From Muricea muricata (taxonomy: Eukaryota; Cnidaria; Anthozoa; Malacalcyonacea; Plexauridae): a stretch of DNA of 64,000 nt. Below the pieces are notes generated by a model, which ran no database searches, had not been told where the DNA came from, and worked only from the letters and a program-made list of their open reading frames with translations. Positions 46,001 to 61,000 of the stretch are shown here, one piece after another (within the stretch, counting starts at the first letter, position 1; every line of letters starts with the position of its first letter). The DNA is taken from NCBI GenBank assembly GCA_963855995.1, contig OY979718.1, forward strand, positions 34,676,059-34,740,058, given 5' to 3'. The position numbers and the translations under genes are program-made.

Positions 46001-49000
46001 TTCTGATCAAACATACTTTTCCAAATATAATGACCTAGCTATAGGCGTCCAATATATATATCATTGAACAAAGCAGATCACTATTTAAATCTAATTTCGA
46101 AGAACAACATTATTGCTGGAGCACTACAGAGACGATAGGTATTAAATAAATGGAAATGTGTTTCGCTGATTGCATAAATGACCACGCAAATTATATTTTG
46201 ATGTTTATGATAAAACTTACACAGCACGTTAATAACAGCAGCCTATATATAGATGCATGTGCGCATGGCAATAGTGCCTACCTGGTCGTAATTCAACCAC
46301 AATCAGTGCAACAGCAAAGCATGACGTATATAAATACAAATCGGTCGTACTATAGTATCACCGATTTGTATTTATATACGTCATGCTTTGCTGTTGCACT
46401 AATTGTGGTTGAATTACGACCAGGTAGGCACTATTGCCATGCGTGATCATTTGCTTTTCTTCTTTTAAAATATCTGCCTGTACTTAGGGGAAACAGGCAG
46501 ATCTCTGGAAACAAGAAAGGCTGAACACATCAGAAACGTTAAGGAACATAATAATGGTTCAAACATCGAAAAACGTGCAACGCGAAAATCATTGACACAG
46601 GGAATTTCCGTGGTCGCCTAACACTAGAAAGTCTAGAATCATGGCATACAGCTGCCAAACACAGCAATGCTGATAACAACTCAAAACCGCTTCCTCGACA
46701 ATGTACAATCTTAATAAAGAAAACATAGTATCACCTTATCGTATTTCACAGTGCACATGTATACACGTCATATCTAGCTTCATTTCACACTTTTACAGTT
46801 TACTGCAATCATTATAAATATATATACCCGTTGAAGGCTGCAGACTGGTGGCCGAAAGCTCGTAAACAAATAAATATATTTTAGTCAGAGAACGTCTCAC
46901 CCTTTTCATTTATGTCTAATTGACACATCTACGATTTTTAGTGGTTTATATTGTTTAACCGTTTCTTAAAGCTCATTCAGTGAAAAACGGGTAAAATAGG
47001 GCGAGTGTAATAGCCCTCGCGGTCTGGTGGTAAGGCAATGTGGCGGTAAATAAACAACGCAGCTGAACGATAATTCCCTTGCTCTGAATTCTTTTCTTGT
47101 TTTAGAATTAATTATAGGCTAGAGAAAAGCCCGCTTAAACAATTTAAGTGGCAAGCGCGTGATAGCAAACATATATAGTCTAGTGGCCAATGCAAAATGT
47201 CTCAAGTCAACGAGTTTTTGGTCAAGCCTAATTGCCCTTGTCACAAACCCCATAGGTTTTTGTCTGGGGTAAGAATTATTATAAATATACACGCTAGATT
47301 AAATCAAAGTTATTCGAAGCCATTCGCGAGCTTTTGTTCGCATTTCATCGAATAATATTTACTCATACTCTGTCGAGGAAGATCTTGAAGTTGCTTTTGA
47401 GTGCAATTACATTTATATGCACAAATTTATTTCTAAATAAATCCAATTGAGTCTTTTGCAATATCACAATAACAAAAATGGGTAAGATCACAACTTGAGC
47501 ATACAGTAGGTTTCTGGTGCTACGAATTTTAAAATCCCATATTTTTGTAAGTAGAACATTTGAAAGATAAATGTGTGTTGAAATCAGCCTTCTCTTATAC
47601 TCGGAGAAGACCATGTAAATTCTGATCAAACATACATTTCCAAATTTAATGACCCAGCTATATGACGTTCAATATATATCATTGAACTAAACAGATCACT
47701 ATTTAAATCTAATGTCGAAGAACAATTTTATTGCTGAGGCACTACAGACACGATAAGTATTAAATAAATGGAAATGTTTTTCGCTGATTGCATAAATGAC
47801 CACGCAAATTATATTTTGATATGATAAAACTTATACAGCACGTTAATAACAGCAGCCTATATATAGAAGCATGTGCGCATGGCAATAGTGTCTACCCGGT
47901 CGTAATTCAACCACAATCACTGCAACAGCAGAGCATGAGGTATATATATACAAATCGGTGATACTATATCTTGATGGTCTGATTCGAAGATACAGGGTTT
48001 TAGCACTTACGGTCTGGGGGCCGCTTCTACCCTCCCCTATATTTCGAACCAGAGGTGGTGGAGTTGTGATACAGACGGTTGAGGCAGTCAATTCGATATC
48101 GTTGTCGAAAGGCAACGGCATTTGGTGGGTTGTCGAGGCCAATTGTGCGAAGCCACCCGTGCGCGCCATCCGTGTGCAAACTTTTATTACAATACCCCGG
48201 TCCTTTTTACCATCGTTATACATTTCCAAGGCTAATCCTTCGAAAGTAGCAGAATTCCTGACACCTTTTGGAACCTTTTAATTTAAATTGATTACGCTGG
48301 CCGGCGTACAATCTCTTATGACGCTTTTCAATAGCCCTAATGTAAGTGGTAGAGCGTAATTCTTTTCAATTATTTATTTGGGGTTTTTTCGCCAAAAAAG
48401 ATGGCTCCCACCGTTAAGAAAAACTATAGCATTTTGAGCACGGTTTTCTGTTCAATTTTTTTCGATGGTTTTTTAGAACTTTTATTTTCTCCATTTACCA
48501 AAAATTTTGCCAGTGCGGTTAACAAGGAAATAAAAATTTTTCTTTATCAGACTGTATGATGAAAAGAAGTAATTGTCAAATTGTGACGAATTTTTTTCTA
48601 AAAAAATTTGCAAAATAGACGAAAAGATACTTTGGAAAGGGTTATTAATTCTTACACAAGACGAAAACTATTTAATGCATGGCAAGGGCAGGAATTGATC
48701 CTACCCACTTTTGTAGGGTAATTTGTATTTGACCACTGCATTACGTTGGTTATGCGGCTTCGGCAAGTTGGTTGAAGTTGTCTATACGTTCTTCTAGCCT
48801 ATGCTTAATTCTTGAAACTGACGAAATCCAGAACGATTTTTATCAAAGGTAGGTGTTGCTCCCGGACTCAGTGATTGATTCTGAAGGGATACACATTGTC
48901 TTTACCACTGGACTATGTTAGTTACCACTTTCTATGTTAGTTACCACTTTGACTGGGTTAAGAATTATTATAGATATACACGCTAGATTAAATCAAAGTT

Positions 49001-52000
49001 ATTCGAAGCCATTCGCGAGCTTTTGTTCGCATTTCATCGAATAATATTTAATCATACTCTGTCGAGGAAGACCTTGAAGTTGCTTTTGAGTGTAATTACG
49101 TTTTTAAATTATGTACAAATTTATTTCTAAATAAATCCAATTGAGTCTTTTGCAATATCACAAATAACAAAAATGGGTAAGGTCAAAACTTGAGCATATA
49201 GTAGGTTTCTGGTGCTACGAATTTTAAAAGCCTATATTTTTGTGAGCAATAAAACATTTGAAAAATAAATGTGTGTTGAAATCAGCCTTCTCTTATACTC
49301 GGAGAAGACCTTGTAAATTCTGATCAAACATACTTTTCCAAATATAATGACCTAGCTATAGGCGTCCAATATATATATCATTGAACAAAGCAGATCACTA
49401 TTTAAATCTAATTTCGAAGAACAACATTATTGCTGGAGCACTACAGAGACGATAGGTATTAAATAAATGGAAATGTGTTTCGCTGATTGCATAAATGACC
49501 ACGCAAATTATATTTTGATGTTTATGATAAAACTTACACAGCACGTTAATAACAGCAGCCTATATATAGATGCATGTGCGCATGGCAATAGTGCCTACCT
49601 GGTCGTAATTCAACCACAATCAGTGCAACAGCAAAGCATGACGTATATAAATACAAATCGGTCGTACTATAGTATCACCGATTTGTATTTATATACGTCA
49701 TGCTTTGCTGTTGCACTAATTGTGGTTGAATTACGACCAGGTAGGCACTATTGCCATGCGTGATCATTTGCTTTTCTTCTTTTAAAATATCTGCCTGTAC
49801 TTAGGGGAAACAGGCAGATCTCTGGAAACAAGAAAGGCTGAACACATCAGAAACGTTAAGGAACATAATAATGGTTCAAACATCGAAAAACGTGCAACGC
49901 GAAAATCATTGACACAGGGAATTTCCGTAGTCGCCTAACACTAGAAAGTCTAGAATCATGGCATACAGCTGCCAAACACAGCAATGCTGATAACAACTCA
50001 AAACCGCTTCCTCGACAATGTACAATCTTAATAAAGAAAACATAGTATCACCTTATCGTATTTCACAGTGCACATGTATACACGTCATATCTAGCTTCAT
50101 TTCACACTTTTACAGTTTACTGCAATCATTATAAATATATATACCCGTTGAAGGCTGCAGACTGGTGGCCGAAAGCTCGTAAACAAATAAATATATTTTA
50201 GTCAGAGAACGTCTCACCCTTTTCATTTATGTCTAATTGACACATCTACGATTTTTAGTGGTTTATATTGTTTAACCGTTTCTTAAAGCTCATTCAGTGA
50301 AAAACGGGTAAAATAGGGCGAGTGTAATAGCCCTCGCGGTCTGGTGGTAAGGCAATGTGGCGGTAAATAAACAACGCAGCTGAACGATAATTCCCTTGCT
50401 CTGAATTCTTTTCTTGTTTTAGAATTAATTATAGGCTAGAGAAAAGCCCGCTTAAACAATTTAAGTGGCAAGCGCGTGATAGCAAACATATATAGTCTAG
50501 TGGCCAATGCAAAATGTCTCAAGTCAACGAGTTTTTGGTCAAGCCTAATTGCCCTTGTCACAAACCCCATAGGTTTTTGTCTGGGGTAAGAATTATTATA
50601 AATATACACGCTAGATTAAATCAAAGTTATTCGAAGCCATTCGCGAGCTTTTGTTCGCATTTCATCGAATAATATTTACTCATACTCTGTCGAGGAAGAT
50701 CTTGAAGTTGCTTTTGAGTGCAATTACATTTATATGCACAAATTTATTTCTAAATAAATCCAATTGAGTCTTTTGCAATATCACAATAACAAAAATGGGT
50801 AAGATCACAACTTGAGCATACAGTAGGTTTCTGGTGCTACGAATTTTAAAATCCCATATTTTTGTAAGTAGAACATTTGAAAGATAAATGTGTGTTGAAA
50901 TCAGCCTTCTCTTATACTCGGAGAAGACCATGTAAATTCTGATCAAACATACATTTCCAAATTTAATGACCCAGCTATATGACGTTCAATATATATCATT
51001 GAACTAAACAGATCACTATTTAAATCTAATGTCGAAGAACAATTTTATTGCTGAGGCACTACAGACACGATAAGTATTAAATAAATGGAAATGTTTTTCG
51101 CTGATTGCATAAATGACCACGCAAATTATATTTTGATATGATAAAACTTATACAGCACGTTAATAACAGCAGCCTATATATAGAAGCATGTGCGCATGGC
51201 AATAGTGTCTACCCGGTCGTAATTCAACCACAATCACTGCAACAGCAGAGCATGAGGTATATATATACAAATCGGTGATACTATATCTTGATGGTCTGAT
51301 TCGAAGATACAGGGTTTTAGCACTTACGGTCTGGGGGCCGCTTCTACCCTCCCCTATATTTCGAACCAGAGGTGGTGGAGTTGTGATACAGACGGTTGAG
51401 GCAGTCAATTCGATGTCGTCGTCGAAAGGCAACGGCATTTGGTGGGTTGTCGAGGCCAATTGTGCGAAGCCACCCGTGCGCGCCATCCGTGTGCAAACTT
51501 TTATTACAATACCCCGGTCCTTTTTACCATCGTTATACATTTCCAAGGCTAATCCTTCGAAAGTAGCAGAATTCCTGACACCTTTTGGAACCTTTTAATT
51601 TAAATTGATTACGCTGGCCGGCGTACAATCTCTTATGACGCTTTTCAATAGCCCTAATGTAAGTGGTAGAGCGTAATTCTTTTCAATTATTTATTTGGGG
51701 TTTTTTCGCCAAAAAAGATGGCTCCCACCGTTAAGAAAAACTATAGCATTTTGAGCACGGTTTTCTGTTCAATTTTTTTCGATGGTTTTTTAGAACTTTT
51801 ATTTTCTCCATTTACCAAAAATTTTGCCAGTGCGGTTAACAAGGAAATAATTTTTCTTTATCAGACTGTATGATGAAAAGAAGTAATTGTCAAATTGTGA
51901 CGAATTTTTTTCTAAAAAAATTTGCAAAATAGACGAAAAGATACTTTGGAAAGGGTTATTAATTCTTACACAAGACGAAAACTATTTAATGCATGGCAAG

Positions 52001-55000
52001 GGCAGGAATTGATCCTACCCACTTTTGTAGGGTAATTTGTATTTGACCACTGCATTACGTTGGTTATGCGGCTTCGGCAAGTTGGTTGAAGTTGTCTATA
52101 CGTTCTTCTAGCCTATGCTTAATTCTTGAAACTGACGAAATCCAGAACGATTTTTATCAAAGGTAGGTGTTGCTCCCGGACTCAGTGATTGATTCTGAAG
52201 GGATACACATTGTCTTTACCACTGGACTATGTTAGTTACCACTTTCTATGTTAGTTACCACTTTGACTGGGTTAAGAATTATTATAGATATACACGCTAG
52301 ATTAAATCAAAGTTATTCGAAGCCATTCGCGAGCTTTTGTTCGCATTTCATCGAATAATATTTAATCATACTCTGTCGAGGAAGACCTTGAAGTTGCTTT
52401 TGAGTGTAATTACGTTTTTAAATTATGTACAAATTTATTTCTAAATAAATCCAATTGAGTCTTTTGCAATATCACAAATAACAAAAATGGGTAAGGTCAA
52501 AACTTGAGCATATAGTAGGTTTCTGGTGCTACGAATTTTAAAAGCCTATATTTTTGTGAGCAATAAAACATTTGAAAAATAAATGTGTGTTGAAATCAGC
52601 CTTCTCTTATACTCGGAGAAGACCTTGTAAATTCTGATCAAACATACTTTTCCAAATATAATGACCTAGCTATAGGCGTCCAATATATATATCATTGAAC
52701 AAAGCAGATCACTATTTAAATCTAATTTCGAAGAACAACATTATTGCTGGAGCACTACAGAGACGATAGGTATTAAATAAATGGAAATGTGTTTCGCTGA
52801 TTGCATAAATGACCACGCAAATTATATTTTGATGTTTATGATAAAACTTACACAGCACGTTAATAACAGCAGCCTATATATAGATGCATGTGCGCATGGC
52901 AATAGTGCCTACCTGGTCGTAATTCAACCACAATCAGTGCAACAGCAAAGCATGACGTATATAAATACAAATCGGTCGTACTATAGTATCACCGATTTGT
53001 ATTTATATACGTCATGCTTTGCTGTTGCACTAATTGTGGTTGAATTACGACCAGGTAGGCACTATTGCCATGCGTGATCATTTGCTTTTCTTCTTTTAAA
53101 ATATCTGCCTGTACTTAGGGGAAACAGGCAGATCTCTGGAAACAAGAAAGGCTGAACACATCAGAAACGTTAAGGAACATAATAATGGTTCAAACATCGA
53201 AAAACGTGCAACGCGAAAATCATTGACACAGGGAATTTCCGTGGTCGCCTAACACTAGAAAGTCTAGAATCATGGCATACAGCTGCCAAACACAGCAATG
53301 CTGATAACAACTCAAAACCGCTTCCTCGACAATGTACAATCTTAATAAAGAAAACATAGTATCACCTTATCGTATTTCACAGTGCACATGTATACACGTC
53401 ATATCTAGCTTCATTTCACACTTTTACAGTTTACTGCAATCATTATAAATATATATACCCGTTGAAGGCTGCAGACTGGTGGCCGAAAGCTCGTAAACAA
53501 ATAAATATATTTTAGTCAGAGAACGTCTCACCCTTTTCATTTATGTCTAATTGACACATCTACGATTTTTAGTGGTTTATATTGTTTAACCGTTTCTTAA
53601 AGCTCATTCAGTGAAAAACGGGTAAAATAGGGCGAGTGTAATAGCCCTCGCGGTCTGGTGGTAAGGCAATGTGGCGGTAAATAAACAACGCAGCTGAACG
53701 ATAATTCCCTTGCTCTGAATTCTTTTCTTGTTTTAGAATTAATTATAGGCTAGAGAAAAGCCCGCTTAAACAATTTAAGTGGCAAGCGCGTGATAGCAAA
53801 CATATATAGTCTAGTGGCCAATGCAAAATGTCTCAAGTCAACGAGTTTTTGGTCAAGCCTAATTGCCCTTGTCACAAACCCCATAGGTTTTTGTCTGGGG
53901 TAAGAATTATTATAAATATACACGCTAGATTAAATCAAAGTTATTCGAAGCCATTCGCGAGCTTTTGTTCGCATTTCATCGAATAATATTTACTCATACT
54001 CTGTCGAGGAAGATCTTGAAGTTGCTTTTGAGTGCAATTACATTTATATGCACAAATTTATTTCTAAATAAATCCAATTGAGTCTTTTGCAATATCACAA
54101 TAACAAAAATGGGTAAGATCACAACTTGAGCATACAGTAGGTTTCTGGTGCTACGAATTTTAAAATCCCATATTTTTGTAAGTAGAACATTTGAAAGATA
54201 AATGTGTGTTGAAATCAGCCTTCTCTTATACTCGGAGAAGACCATGTAAATTCTGATCAAACATACATTTCCAAATTTAATGACCCAGCTATATGACGTT
54301 CAATATATATCATTGAACTAAACAGATCACTATTTAAATCTAATGTCGAAGAACAATTTTATTGCTGAGGCACTACAGACACGATAAGTATTAAATAAAT
54401 GGAAATGTTTTTCGCTGATTGCATAAATGACCACGCAAATTATATTTTGATATGATAAAACTTATACAGCACGTTAATAACAGCAGCCTATATATAGAAG
54501 CATGTGCGCATGGCAATAGTGTCTACCCGGTCGTAATTCAACCACAATCACTGCAACAGCAGAGCATGAGGTATATATATACAAATCGGTGATACTATAT
54601 CTTGATGGTCTGATTCGAAGATACAGGGTTTTAGCACTTACGGTCTGGGGGCCGCTTCTACCCTCCCCTATATTTCGAACCAGAGGTGGTGGAGTTGTGA
54701 TACAGACGGTTGAGGCAGTCAATTCGATGTCGTCGTCGAAAGGCAACGGCATTTGGTGGGTTGTCGAGGCCAATTGTGCGAAGCCACCCGTGCGCGCCAT
54801 CCGTGTGCAAACTTTTATTACAATACCCCGGTCCTTTTTACCATCGTTATACATTTCCAAGGCTAATCCTTCGAAAGTAGCAGAATTCCTGACACCTTTT
54901 GGAACCTTTTAATTTAAATTGATTACGCTGGCCGGCGTACAATCTCTTATGACGCTTTTCAATAGCCCTAATGTAAGTGGTAGAGCGTAATTCTTTTCAA

Positions 55001-58000
55001 TTATTTATTTGGGGTTTTTTCGCCAAAAAAGATGGCTCCCACCGTTAAGAAAAACTATAGCATTTTGAGCACGGTTTTCTGTTCAATTTTTTTCGATGGT
55101 TTTTTAGAACTTTTATTTTCTCCATTTACCAAAAATTTTGCCAGTGCGGTTAACAAGGAAATAAAAATTTTTCTTTATCAGACTGTATGATGAAAAGAAG
55201 TAATTGTCAAATTGTGACGAATTTTTTTCTAAAAAAATTTGCAAAATAGACGAAAAGATACTTTGGAAAGGGTTATTAATTCTTACACAAGACGAAAACT
55301 ATTTAATGCATGGCAAGGGCAGGAATTGATCCTACCCACTTTTGTAGGGTAATTTGTATTTGACCACTGCATTACGTTGGTTATGCGGCTTCGGCAAGTT
55401 GGTTGAAGTTGTCTATACGTTCTTCTAGCCTATGCTTAATTCTTGAAACTGACGAAATCCAGAACGATTTTTATCAAAGGTAGGTGTTGCTCCCGGACTC
55501 AGTGATTGATTCTGAAGGGATACACATTGTCTTTACCACTGGACTATGTTAGTTACCACTTTCTATGTTAGTTACCACTTTGACTGGGTTAAGAATTATT
55601 ATAGATATACACGCTAGATTAAATCAAAGTTATTCGAAGCCATTCGCGAGCTTTTGTTCGCATTTCATCGAATAATATTTAATCATACTCTGTCGAGGAA
55701 GACCTTGAAGTTGCTTTTGAGTGTAATTACGTTTTTAAATTATGTACAAATTTATTTCTAAATAAATCCAATTGAGTCTTTTGCAATATCACAAATAACA
55801 AAAATGGGTAAGGTCAAAACTTGAGCATATAGTAGGTTTCTGGTGCTACGAATTTTAAAAGCCTATATTTTTGTGAGCAATAAAACATTTGAAAAATAAA
55901 TGTGTGTTGAAATCAGCCTTCTCTTATACTCGGAGAAGACCTTGTAAATTCTGATCAAACATACTTTTCCAAATATAATGACCTAGCTATAGGCGTCCAA
56001 TATATATATCATTGAACAAAGCAGATCACTATTTAAATCTAATTTCGAAGAACAACATTATTGCTGGAGCACTACAGAGACGATAGGTATTAAATAAATG
56101 GAAATGTGTTTCGCTGATTGCATAAATGACCACGCAAATTATATTTTGATGTTTATGATAAAACTTACACAGCACGTTAATAACAGCAGCCTATATATAG
56201 ATGCATGTGCGCATGGCAATAGTGCCTACCTGGTCGTAATTCAACCACAATCAGTGCAACAGCAAAGCATGACGTATATAAATACAAATCGGTCGTACTA
56301 TAGTATCACCGATTTGTATTTATATACGTCATGCTTTGCTGTTGCACTAATTGTGGTTGAATTACGACCAGGTAGGCACTATTGCCATGCGTGATCATTT
56401 GCTTTTCTTCTTTTAAAATATCTGCCTGTACTTAGGGGAAACAGGCAGATCTCTGGAAACAAGAAAGGCTGAACACATCAGAAACGTTAAGGAACATAAT
56501 AATGGTTCAAACATCGAAAAACGTGCAACGCGAAAATCATTGACACAGGGAATTTCCGTGGTCGCCTAACACTAGAAAGTCTAGAATCATGGCATACAGC
56601 TGCCAAACACAGCAATGCTGATAACAACTCAAAACCGCTTCCTCGACAATGTACAATCTTAATAAAGAAAACATAGTATCACCTTATCGTATTTCACAGT
56701 GCACATGTATACACGTCATATCTAGCTTCATTTCACACTTTTACAGTTTACTGCAATCATTATAAATATATATACCCGTTGAAGGCTGCAGACTGGTGGC
56801 CGAAAGCTCGTAAACAAATAAATATATTTTAGTCAGAGAACGTCTCATCCTTTTCATTTATGTCTAATTGACACATCTACGATTTTTAGTGGTTTATATT
56901 GTTTAACCGTTTCTTAAAGCTCATTCAGTGAAAAACGGGTAAAATAGGGCGAGTGTAATAGCCCTCGCGGTCTGGTGGTAAGGCAATGTGGCGGTAAATA
57001 AACAACGCAGCTGAACGATAATTCCCTTGCTCTGAATTCTTTTCTTGTTTTAGAATTAATTATAGGCTAGAGAAAAGCCCGCTTAAACAATTTAAGTGGC
57101 AAGCGCGTGATAGCAAACATATATAGTCTAGTGGCCAATGCAAAATGTCTCAAGTCAACGAGTTTTTGGTCAAGCCTAATTGCCCTTGTCACAAACCCCA
57201 TAGGTTTTTGTCTGGGGTAAGAATTATTATAAATATACACGCTAGATTAAATCAAAGTTATTCGAAGCCATTCGCGAGCTTTTGTTCGCATTTCATCGAA
57301 TAATATTTACTCATACTCTGTCGAGGAAGATCTTGAAGTTGCTTTTGAGTGCAATTACATTTATATGCACAAATTTATTTCTAAATAAATCCAATTGAGT
57401 CTTTTGCAATATCACAATAACAAAAATGGGTAAGATCACAACTTGAGCATACAGTAGGTTTCTGGTGCTACGAATTTTAAAATCCCATATTTTTGTAAGT
57501 AGAACATTTGAAAGATAAATGTGTGTTGAAATCAGCCTTCTCTTATACTCGGAGAAGACCATGTAAATTCTGATCAAACATACATTTCCAAATTTAATGA
57601 CCCAGCTATATGACGTTCAATATATATCATTGAACTAAACAGATCACTATTTAAATCTAATGTCGAAGAACAATTTTATTGCTGAGGCACTACAGACACG
57701 ATAAGTATTAAATAAATGGAAATGTTTTTCGCTGATTGCATAAATGACCACGCAAATTATATTTTGATATGATAAAACTTATACAGCACGTTAATAACAG
57801 CAGCCTATATATAGAAGCATGTGCGCATGGCAATAGTGTCTACCCGGTCGTAATTCAACCACAATCACTGCAACAGCAGAGCATGAGGTATATATATACA
57901 AATCGGTGATACTATATCTTGATGGTCTGATTCGAAGATACAGGGTTTTAGCACTTACGGTCTGGGGGCCGCTTCTACCCTCCCCTATATTTCGAACCAG

Positions 58001-61000
58001 AGGTGGTGGAGTTGTGATACAGACGGTTGAGGCAGTCAATTCGATATCGTTGTCGAAAGGCAACGGCATTTGGTGGGTTGTCGAGGCCAATTGTGCGAAG
58101 CCACCCGTGCGCGCCATCCGTGTGCAAACTTTTATTACAATACCCCGGTCCTTTTTACCATCGTTATACATTTCCAAGGCTAATCCTTCGAAAGTAGCAG
58201 AATTCCTGACACCTTTTGGAACCTTTTAATTTAAATTGATTACGCTGGCCGGCGTACAATCTCTTATGACGCTTTTCAATAGCCCTAATGTAAGTGGTAG
58301 AGCGTAATTCTTTTCAATTATTTATTTGGGGTTTTTTCGCCAAAAAAGATGGCTCCCACCGTTAAGAAAAACTATAGCATTTTGAGCACGGTTTTCTGTT
58401 CAATTTTTTTCGATGGTTTTTTAGAACTTTTATTTTCTCCATTTACCAAAAATTTTGCCAGTGCGGTTAACAAGGAAATAAAAATTTTTCTTTATCAGAC
58501 TGTATGATGAAAAGAAGTAATTGTCAAATTGTGACGAATTTTTTTCTAAAAAAATTTGCAAAATAGACGAAAAGATACTTTGGAAAGGGTTATTAATTCT
58601 TACACAAGACGAAAACTATTTAATGCATGGCAAGGGCAGGAATTGATCCTACCCACTTTTGTAGGGTAATTTGTATTTGACCACTGCATTACGTTGGTTA
58701 TGCGGCTTCGGCAAGTTGGTTGAAGTTGTCTATACGTTCTTCTAGCCTATGCTTAATTCTTGAAACTGACGAAATCCAGAACGATTTTTATCAAAGGTAG
58801 GTGTTGCTCCCGGACTCAGTGATTGATTCTGAAGGGATACACATTGTCTTTACCACTGGACTATGTTAGTTACCACTTTCTATGTTAGTTACCACTTTGA
58901 CTGGGTTAAGAATTATTATAGATATACACGCTAGATTAAATCAAAGTTATTCGAAGCCATTCGCGAGCTTTTGTTCGCATTTCATCGAATAATATTTAAT
59001 CATACTCTGTCGAGGAAGACCTTGAAGTTGCTTTTGAGTGTAATTACGTTTTTAAATTATGTACAAATTTATTTCTAAATAAATCCAATTGAGTCTTTTG
59101 CAATATCACAAATAACAAAAATGGGTAAGGTCAAAACTTGAGCATATAGTAGGTTTCTGGTGCTACGAATTTTAAAAGCCTATATTTTTGTGAGCAATAA
59201 AACATTTGAAAAATAAATGTGTGTTGAAATCAGCCTTCTCTTATACTCGGAGAAGACCTTGTAAATTCTGATCAAACATACTTTTCCAAATATAATGACC
59301 TAGCTATAGGCGTCCAATATATATATCATTGAACAAAGCAGATCACTATTTAAATCTAATTTCGAAGAACAACATTATTGCTGGAGCACTACAGAGACGA
59401 TAGGTATTAAATAAATGGAAATGTGTTTCGCTGATTGCATAAATGACCACGCAAATTATATTTTGATGTTTATGATAAAACTTACACAGCACGTTAATAA
59501 CAGCAGCCTATATATAGATGCATGTGCGCATGGCAATAGTGCCTACCTGGTCGTAATTCAACCACAATCAGTGCAACAGCAAAGCATGACGTATATAAAT
59601 ACAAATCGGTCGTACTATAGTATCACCGATTTGTATTTATATACGTCATGCTTTGCTGTTGCACTAATTGTGGTTGAATTACGACCAGGTAGGCACTATT
59701 GCCATGCGTGATCATTTGCTTTTCTTCTTTTAAAATATCTGCCTGTACTTAGGGGAAACAGGCAGATCTCTGGAAACAAGAAAGGCTGAACACATCAGAA
59801 ACGTTAAGGAACATAATAATGGTTCAAACATCGAAAAACGTGCAACGCGAAAATCATTGACACAGGGAATTTCCGTAGTCGCCTAACACTAGAAAGTCTA
59901 GAATCATGGCATACAGCTGCCAAACACAGCAATGCTGATAACAACTCAAAACCGCTTCCTCGACAATGTACAATCTTAATAAAGAAAACATAGTATCACC
60001 TTATCGTATTTCACAGTGCACATGTATACACGTCATATCTAGCTTCATTTCACACTTTTACAGTTTACTGCAATCATTATAAATATATATACCCGTTGAA
60101 GGCTGCAGACTGGTGGCCGAAAGCTCGTAAACAAATAAATATATTTTAGTCAGAGAACGTCTCACCCTTTTCATTTATGTCTAATTGACACATCTACGAT
60201 TTTTAGTGGTTTATATTGTTTAACCGTTTCTTAAAGCTCATTCAGTGAAAAACGGGTAAAATAGGGCGAGTGTAATAGCCCTCGCGGTCTGGTGGTAAGG
60301 CAATGTGGCGGTAAATAAACAACGCAGCTGAACGATAATTCCCTTGCTCTGAATTCTTTTCTTGTTTTAGAATTAATTATAGGCTAGAGAAAAGCCCGCT
60401 TAAACAATTTAAGTGGCAAGCGCGTGATAGCAAACATATATAGTCTAGTGGCCAATGCAAAATGTCTCAAGTCAACGAGTTTTTGGTCAAGCCTAATTGC
60501 CCTTGTCACAAACCCCATAGGTTTTTGTCTGGGGTAAGAATTATTATAAATATACACGCTAGATTAAATCAAAGTTATTCGAAGCCATTCGCGAGCTTTT
60601 GTTCGCATTTCATCGAATAATATTTACTCATACTCTGTCGAGGAAGATCTTGAAGTTGCTTTTGAGTGCAATTACATTTATATGCACAAATTTATTTCTA
60701 AATAAATCCAATTGAGTCTTTTGCAATATCACAATAACAAAAATGGGTAAGATCACAACTTGAGCATACAGTAGGTTTCTGGTGCTACGAATTTTAAAAT
60801 CCCATATTTTTGTAAGTAGAACATTTGAAAGATAAATGTGTGTTGAAATCAGCCTTCTCTTATACTCGGAGAAGACCATGTAAATTCTGATCAAACATAC
60901 ATTTCCAAATTTAATGACCCAGCTATATGACGTTCAATATATATCATTGAACTAAACAGATCACTATTTAAATCTAATGTCGAAGAACAATTTTATTGCT